Positions 6,106 through 11,116 of a DNA stretch of 11,116 nt are shown piece by piece; the first letter of the stretch is position 1, and each line of letters begins with the position of its first letter. Location: contig WRFJ01000019.1 in NCBI GenBank assembly GCA_009778865.1, positions 1-11,116 on the forward strand, read 5' to 3'. Made by a program: the position numbers and the translations under genes. Under the pieces are notes generated by a model. It had not been told where the DNA came from and ran no database searches. It was given only the letters and a program-made list of their open reading frames with translations. Source of the DNA: Chloroflexota bacterium. Its GTDB lineage: Bacteria > Chloroflexota > Dehalococcoidia > Dehalococcoidales > WRFJ01.

Positions 6106-8145
6106 ATGGAAAAAGAAATAAACAATGTTAGTGGCGGTCGTCAGGCCTCTCATATGGGGACGCGTAAATTTATACCGCGTCATACATCTACGGCCGACAA
6201 TAATCAAAACCAATCTAATAACAAAATCAACCCACCGACCACTAAGCAGCTAAAAAATCAGGTGCTATCTCAGATAGTTTTACCAACTTCACCTGCTAAA
6301 ACCAGCAACATCAAGAAAGATTCTGGTTTGTCGGCTAAAATATCCAATCTCCCAAACAGACATCAATCTAATGTCGACGATAAAAACGTTTTTATCGTTA
6401 AACAACAACAAAATCCTATGTCTATTGCCAAAAACAAACCAATACAAAATCAAGTTAAATCTCATCAAAATCAGTCTAATGCAAATCAGCCCAAGCTGAA
6501 GGTGATTCCTATAGGTGGTTTGGGTGAAATCGGCAAAAACATGACTGTTTTTGAATATGGCAACGATATTTTGGTAGTGGACTGTGGCTTGATGTTTCCT
6601 ACTGAGGAGATGATGGGTATAGACTTAGTCATTCCCGATGTTACTTATTTAGCAGAGAATAAAAATAAAATACGAGCTATGGCCATTACTCATGGTCACG
6701 AAGACCATATCGGGGCCATTGCTTATGTATTGCCGCAGATAGGTAATCCGCCTATTTATGCTTCTAGACTTACCAAAGGTCTTATTGGTGCCCGTATAAA
6801 GGAAAGTCGCCGTCCTGGCCGTAAAGATGCTATTGTGCATGAAATGGACATCGGTCAAAAGTTTAAAGCCGGTGTTTTTGAAGTAGAGTTTTTTCCGGTC
6901 TGTCATTCTATACCTGATTCTTGCGGTTTGGTCATCTCTACTCCGGTAGGTAAAGTAGTGCATACCGGTGATTTCAAAATAGATTATACACCGGTAGACG
7001 GCAAACCTTCTGATTTGGGTGTATTAGCTCAGCTTAGTGAAGAGGGCGTGTTGTTGTTGATGAGTGACTCTACCCATGTGGAGTTGCCCGGCTACACAGC
7101 TTCCGAGCGTGTTATTGGTGAAACAATAGATCGCATAATGAGTAAAGCTGAAGGACGTATGATCGTTACCACTTTTGCTTCACTTATTTCGCGCATTCAA
7201 CAAACGATAATTGCTTCCGAAAGATACGGACGCAAGGTATTTTTGGTAGGCCGCGGCATGATAGATAATGTCAAAATAGCCATTGATTTAGGCTATATTA
7301 AGGTTAAAAAAGATACTATAGTGCCGGTAGAGGAATTAAAAAAATATGCTCCTGCACAAATCACTCTAATTACCACTGGCTCGCAAGGCGAGCCTACTTC
7401 GGCTTTAGTTAAGATTGCCAATAAAGATCATCGTCAGTTAAGCATTATATTTGGCGATACAGTGGTGCTTTCTTCTTCACCTATTCCCGGTAATGATTCT
7501 TTAGTAAATCGTACTATAGATAGTTTATTTAAACAAGGAGCCAAAGTTATCTATAATCGTTTAGAGAAAGTACACGTGCATGGTCATGCTTCGCAAGAAG
7601 AGCTTAAAATGGTATTGACGGTAGTTAAGCCTAAGTTTTTTATGCCCATTCATGGTGAGTTTAGACATCTTATGTTGCATGCCGAACTAGCCCAATCTTT
7701 AGGTGTGCCTAGGGAAAACGTGTTCGCTATGGAAGATGGTGATATACTAGAGTTAAGCCAAGATACTGCACGTATTAATGGTAAGTTACCGGTAGGCAAT
7801 GTCTATGTTGACGGATTATCGGTAGGTGATATTGGCTCGGCTGTGTTACGTTCCAGACAGATGCTTTCACGCGACGGTATTGTAGTAGCTATGCTAGCTT
7901 TTTCTAAAAACTCAGGTGAACTGGCCGGTAAGCCGGATATTGTATCACTGGGTTTTGTGGATAACAATAGCGGCGGCAAAGACATGTTGGAAGAAAGTAA
8001 GGATATTATCATTAGAGCTATGGGTGGTCACCGCTCGCAAGATTGGGCAGCTCTATCGCTTAAAGTGCGCGATGCGCTTTCCAATTTCTACTATCAACAA
8101 ACCAATCGCCATCCCATGATTATGCCTGTGATGATAAACGTTTAG
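6106..8145 (+). CDS. rnj: RNase J family ribonuclease with long Asn/Gln-rich N-terminal extension
   Basis: This is a metallo-beta-lactamase/beta-CASP nuclease expected to act as a 5'-3' exo- and endoribonuclease in mRNA decay and rRNA maturation. The catalytic core starts near residue 131 (LKVIPIGGLGEIGKN). It has the zinc motif THGHEDHIGA (H196, H198, D200, H201), CHSIPDS (H267), HTGDFKIDY (D289), SDSTHVELPGY, TTGSQGEP, HVHGHAS and MPIHGEFRHL. A C-terminal domain follows to residue 679. RNase J proteins are usually about 550 residues; the excess is residues 1-130, a low-complexity stretch rich in Asn, Gln, Lys, Ser and Pro that is probably disordered. SDSTH replaces the more usual SDSTN. I prefer the ATG at 6106, which follows an AAGAAAG stretch; a TTG at 6076 would add ten residues. 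The gene lies 59 bp after the glycosylase gene and 24 bp before ftsK. Confidence 0.95.
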   Translation: MEKEINNVSGGRQASHMGTRKFIPRHTSTADNNQNQSNNKINPPTTKQLKNQVLSQIVLPTSPAKTSNIKKDSGLSAKISNLPNRHQSNVDDKNVFIVKQQQNPMSIAKNKPIQNQVKSHQNQSNANQPKLKVIPIGGLGEIGKNMTVFEYGNDILVVDCGLMFPTEEMMGIDLVIPDVTYLAENKNKIRAMAITHGHEDHIGAIAYVLPQIGNPPIYASRLTKGLIGARIKESRRPGRKDAIVHEMDIGQKFKAGVFEVEFFPVCHSIPDSCGLVISTPVGKVVHTGDFKIDYTPVDGKPSDLGVLAQLSEEGVLLLMSDSTHVELPGYTASERVIGETIDRIMSKAEGRMIVTTFASLISRIQQTIIASERYGRKVFLVGRGMIDNVKIAIDLGYIKVKKDTIVPVEELKKYAPAQITLITTGSQGEPTSALVKIANKDHRQLSIIFGDTVVLSSSPIPGNDSLVNRTIDSLFKQGAKVIYNRLEKVHVHGHASQEELKMVLTVVKPKFFMPIHGEFRHLMLHAELAQSLGVPRENVFAMEDGDILELSQDTARINGKLPVGNVYVDGLSVGDIGSAVLRSRQMLSRDGIVVAMLAFSKNSGELAGKPDIVSLGFVDNNSGGKDMLEESKDIIIRAMGGHRSQDWAALSLKVRDALSNFYYQQTNRHPMIMPVMINV

Positions 8146-8169
8146 AAATTTTCATTTAGGAGTGTTTAA

Positions 8170-10710
8170 GTGGCTGCACGTAGAATTAAAACAAAAAACT
8201 TACCTCCGCAAAATAATAAATATTCTGCAAACAATAATCAGTCTTATGAAAAACCCAAGAACGGAGCCGGTCAGTTTATGGCTCGTTTGTGCCTAGGTTT
8301 AGCTATTTTAGCAGTGCTTATTGTCTTTATTGAGCCGCTTAATGCATGGTTTAGCGATCTCACTAAAGGGGCCTTTGATTTCTTCGGATGGGGCTTAGTA
8401 TTGCTGGCAGTGACTATTTTAATAGTAGTTTTAATTGTCAACCGCCAAAAAGTAGCGGCGGCTTTTACCTATATGGGCCAAAAGAGAGTAAATATCTGGC
8501 TGGGCTTGCTTTTTTTAATAGCCGGTATATGGGGCATATTAGGTTTATGTGGCGCTGGGGGAGTTGTTGGTGAGTTTATTACTGGCGGTAATGTTGCTAT
8601 GGGCATTTTAATTACGGCCATATTGTTAATGACGGCTTTTTTACTGTTCTTTTTAAGTTCTATTGTGCGTTCTGCGCATAACAAGCAAAAAACTAAAACT
8701 GAAGTCGATATGCAGTTCGGTTTAGCTAAACCTGATTTTAATGCCTCTTTCGGTTACAAACAAGATAGTAACCAAAATTCATCTAAATATCAGCCGCAGG
8801 TTAAATATCAGGATAAATTGTCAAGTGCTAAATATGTAGAGAAGCCACGTGAATATTATACGCAGCCTTCTCTTAATAACCCCAAATCAAACTATCTAGG
8901 CAATAAAGAGCAAGCCCAAGCTCGCCACGATGAAGAAATGGCTAAAAAGGGCGGCATGATTGCCCCCAGCAGTTTTGTGGCCCCTGAAGCTAAATTTAAA
9001 AATAAAGAAATACGTGATGTGCAATATGATCTCGGCGCTAAAGATAAAAGAAGCGCTATGGGTGATTATGCAAAAAATAATACTAAAGAATCACAAAAAT
9101 CTAAAGTATTACCAGTTAAAGCGTTGGCTTTTGGTGTACCTTCAGAAAAAATGCCCAAGCAGTCCGCTAAGGATATGCTTAACCGTATCGGCAATAATAA
9201 TAAACTGGCCGAACAAGATGGCTGGAAATTGCCTCCCTTGGATCTGTTGGAATGGGCACCGCCCCAAGAGGAAGACCGCGAACGCGCATTGCAGCAAGCT
9301 GAAGCTATTACCGATGCTTTGGCCTCTTATGGTGTAGAAGCTAAAGTAGTGCAGATAAACACTGGTCCCACTATCACTCAGTTTGGCATAGAGCCCGGTT
9401 GGATACGTAAATATAAAGAAGTGCGTGAACGTGACCAAAACGGCAATATCAACGTACGTCGCGAAGAAGTCTCCAAAATGCGCATCAAAGTAGAGCGTAT
9501 TAAATCTCTGCAAGATGATCTGGCCATGGCTTTAGCAGTACGCAATATTCGTATTGAAGCTCCTATACCAGGCAAGAGTTTGGTAGGGGTAGAGTTGCCT
9601 AATAAATATCCTTCATCGGTTAATCTGCGCGATGTGATGGAAACTGAGTCCTTTGAAAAGGTTATCATTAAGAGTCCGCTAGCTTTGGCTTTGGGTAAAG
9701 GCGTAGGTGGCGAGAGTACATCAGCTGATCTAGCTAAAATGCCGCATCTGTTAATTGCCGGTGCTACCGGTTCCGGTAAGTCTGTGTGCTTAAATTCTTT
9801 AGTATGTTGTCTTTTGGTTAATAACACGCCGGCTGATGTGCGTTTTATCATGATAGATCCTAAAAGGGTAGAAATGACCTCTTTTGCTACTTTACCACAT
9901 TTGGCTACGCCTATCATTGTAGATGCTCAAAAAGCCTTGGGTGCTTTGCGCTGGTTGGTACTAGAGATGGAAAACCGCTATGAATTAATGAGCAAGCAAA
10001 ATTCACGCAATATAGAAATATATAATAAAAAGATAAATCCTAAAGATAAATTGCCATATATTGTGCTGGTTATTGATGAGCTAGCCGACTTAATGATGGT
10101 TTCTTCCGATGAAGTAGAGACTATTTTATGCCGCCTAGCCCAAAAAGCGCGTGCTACGGGTATTCATTTAGTGGTAGCTACTCAGCGCCCCAGTGTAGAC
10201 GTTATCACCGGTCTTATTAAAGCTAACTTCCCCACACGTATCTCCTTTGCCGTTACCTCGGCTGTTGATTCGCGTACGATTTTAGATTCTATCGGCGCCG
10301 AAAAATTACTGGGCCATGGCGATATGTTCTATTTGCCGCAGGATTCGCCTTCACCCAAACGTTTACAAGGATGTTATGTTTCCGACAGCGAAACTGAGCG
10401 TTTAGTTTATTTTTGGAGTCGTCAAAAGACCGGTGGTTTACAGATGCTTTTGCATGATGATGAAATAGAAAAAGCTAATCAAAGCGTTGATAAAAATGGA
10501 GTTGTGCTCAGCGGAGGCGGAGGCAAGAGCGAAGATCCTTTAATGGAAAGTGTACGTGCTTTGGCTGAGGAGCATGGTGGGCAAATTTCTACTTCTTTTC
10601 TACAACGTCGCTTAAGTATAGGTTATCCCCGTGCTGCGCGTTTAGCTGATTTATTTAGGCAAGAACAGCAAAATCAACGTGAAGACGATCTTTTTGACGA
10701 AGATATGTAA
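8170..10710 (+). CDS. ftsK: FtsK/SpoIIIE family DNA translocase
   Basis: This is a membrane-anchored hexameric motor that pumps double-stranded DNA, expected to clear and orient chromosome termini at the division septum. The GTG start at 8170 has AGGAG seven bases upstream (8158-8162). The layout of the 846 residues is: a basic cytoplasmic start; four predicted membrane segments (about 38-58, 70-90, 108-130, 142-166); a polar Lys/Gln/Tyr/Ser-rich linker (about 170-345); the alpha/beta RecA-like motor (about 355-770) with Walker A GATGSGKS (531-538) and Walker B IVLVIDE (631-637); and a winged-helix gamma domain (about 788-832) for DNA polarity signals, after a short GGGGK hinge. A charged insertion of about 30 residues follows FGIEPGW (405-411), where typical FtsK proteins are shorter. 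I recall it from Chloroflexota homologues. The protein ends in an acidic tail. The Shine-Dalgarno of the next gene overlaps its stop. Confidence 0.96.
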   Translation: MAARRIKTKNLPPQNNKYSANNNQSYEKPKNGAGQFMARLCLGLAILAVLIVFIEPLNAWFSDLTKGAFDFFGWGLVLLAVTILIVVLIVNRQKVAAAFTYMGQKRVNIWLGLLFLIAGIWGILGLCGAGGVVGEFITGGNVAMGILITAILLMTAFLLFFLSSIVRSAHNKQKTKTEVDMQFGLAKPDFNASFGYKQDSNQNSSKYQPQVKYQDKLSSAKYVEKPREYYTQPSLNNPKSNYLGNKEQAQARHDEEMAKKGGMIAPSSFVAPEAKFKNKEIRDVQYDLGAKDKRSAMGDYAKNNTKESQKSKVLPVKALAFGVPSEKMPKQSAKDMLNRIGNNNKLAEQDGWKLPPLDLLEWAPPQEEDRERALQQAEAITDALASYGVEAKVVQINTGPTITQFGIEPGWIRKYKEVRERDQNGNINVRREEVSKMRIKVERIKSLQDDLAMALAVRNIRIEAPIPGKSLVGVELPNKYPSSVNLRDVMETESFEKVIIKSPLALALGKGVGGESTSADLAKMPHLLIAGATGSGKSVCLNSLVCCLLVNNTPADVRFIMIDPKRVEMTSFATLPHLATPIIVDAQKALGALRWLVLEMENRYELMSKQNSRNIEIYNKKINPKDKLPYIVLVIDELADLMMVSSDEVETILCRLAQKARATGIHLVVATQRPSVDVITGLIKANFPTRISFAVTSAVDSRTILDSIGAEKLLGHGDMFYLPQDSPSPKRLQGCYVSDSETERLVYFWSRQKTGGLQMLLHDDEIEKANQSVDKNGVVLSGGGGKSEDPLMESVRALAEEHGGQISTSFLQRRLSIGYPRAARLADLFRQEQQNQREDDLFDEDM

Positions 10711-10718
10711 GGTAAAAA

Positions 10719-10985
10719 ATGGATGAAATTACTTTTGAATACGCTTCTATTGTGCGTTACTTAAAGCCTGAACACAAAGATAAAACACCTATAAATTATG
10801 CTGATGTTCAAATGCAAACAGCTTTATCAACTGAGTTCGGCAAACAGACAGGTGCTCTTAGCAGTTTATGCAAAGAGTTGGAGGGCGGTGGTTGGTATCT
10901 TAATTCTCATAATATCACCGTTTTACCGGATAGTGTGTTGATGATCTCTTATGTTTTACAGCGCCCTAAAAGGAAAAATCAGTAA
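10719..10985 (+). CDS. Small conserved-looking protein of unknown function after ftsK
   Basis: This 88-residue protein starts 8 bp after the ftsK stop. An AAGG ribosome-binding site overlaps that stop and lies six bases before the ATG, so translation is probably coupled to ftsK. It has no signal peptide or membrane segment. The N-terminal part (FEYASIVRYL) and the C-terminal part (LCKELEGGGWYLNSHNI, then VLMISYVLQRP) recall the DUF4177 pattern of an opening beta strand, a helix with L..LG..GW, and a final strand ending in RP. That resemblance is loose, and I do not assign the family. The C-terminus is basic (RPKRKNQ). Codon use and base composition match the neighbours, so it is probably a real gene. 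Its position hints at a link with ftsK but proves nothing. Confidence 0.75.
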   Translation: MDEITFEYASIVRYLKPEHKDKTPINYADVQMQTALSTEFGKQTGALSSLCKELEGGGWYLNSHNITVLPDSVLMISYVLQRPKRKNQ

Positions 10986-11116
10986 TTAAATGACCATGTG
11001 TCTCTTGGAAAGGTCAAAGTAAATTAGGCAGGAAGTTAAACATTTTGGGCTTTAAAGTCGTAATGGAATAAATATCCCAAGAGAGAGTCAATTCTTTTAG
11101 TATTATCATATCTTTC
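10986..11116. other. Sequence after the last gene, no feature recognised
   Basis: No coding region or recognisable RNA is visible before the window ends. An 8-bp inverted pair TCTCTTGG (11001-11008) and CCAAGAGA (11077-11084) is separated by 68 bp. A 5-bp pair TGACC/GGTCA lies at 10991-11016. Neither forms a convincing intrinsic terminator, so where the rightward transcript ends is not shown. Confidence 0.4.

Noticed and set aside
10991..11084. Inverted pairs TGACC/GGTCA and TCTCTTGG/CCAAGAGA after the last gene as an operon terminator.
   Set aside because: The first stem is 5 bp with no T-tract; the second has a 68-bp loop. Both are within what chance gives.
1..11116. CRISPR repeats, defence or toxin-antitoxin modules, phage or transposon genes.
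   Set aside because: No regularly spaced repeats, transposase or integrase motifs, or terminal repeats were seen. All sizeable genes are standard housekeeping families with uniform composition.

Overview
The window looks like chromosomal housekeeping DNA from a bacterium. It is moderately AT-rich and most probably from the Chloroflexota, perhaps Dehalococcoidia. This rests on recalled family features, not a search: SecA carries an insertion before its substrate-entry region and reads NMAGRGVD where most bacteria have NMAGRGTD; the FtsK motor has a charged insertion of about 30 residues in its alpha domain; and the PRPP synthetase belongs to a variant subfamily (FSNDN, ATDIGIS).

Two gene groups point away from each other around a 142-bp hub at 5125-5266. 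Leftward (- strand) run glyA (serine hydroxymethyltransferase), then a 477-bp gene-free gap, then prs (ribose-phosphate pyrophosphokinase), then secA (preprotein translocase ATPase). secA is cut by the left window edge, and its first 753 residues are visible. Rightward (+ strand) run a type 4 iron-sulfur uracil-DNA glycosylase, an RNase J-like nuclease with a long Asn/Gln-rich N-terminal extension, an FtsK/SpoIIIE-type DNA translocase, and an 88-residue small protein. The rightward genes are tightly packed (gaps of 59, 24 and 8 bp with the starts chosen here) and are probably one operon.

The hub holds back-to-back promoters and a perfect 7-bp inverted repeat centred on the glyA -10 box. Its right arm overlaps the glycosylase -35 box. 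One regulator could therefore act on both directions, which would link supply of methylene-tetrahydrofolate (needed for dTMP) to removal of uracil from DNA.

The best leads are not new gene families. They are: (1) a C-terminal QLPLF peptide on the glycosylase, which matches the bacterial sliding-clamp-binding motif; (2) two mutually exclusive hairpins over the glycosylase stop codon, resembling an attenuator ahead of the RNase J gene; (3) the shared dyad in the divergent promoter; (4) the Asn/Gln-rich RNase J extension; (5) changed adenine-contact residues in Prs; and (6) the unrecognised small protein after ftsK. I found no CRISPR array, tRNA, rRNA, insertion sequence or obvious mobile element, and no clear undescribed multi-gene system.
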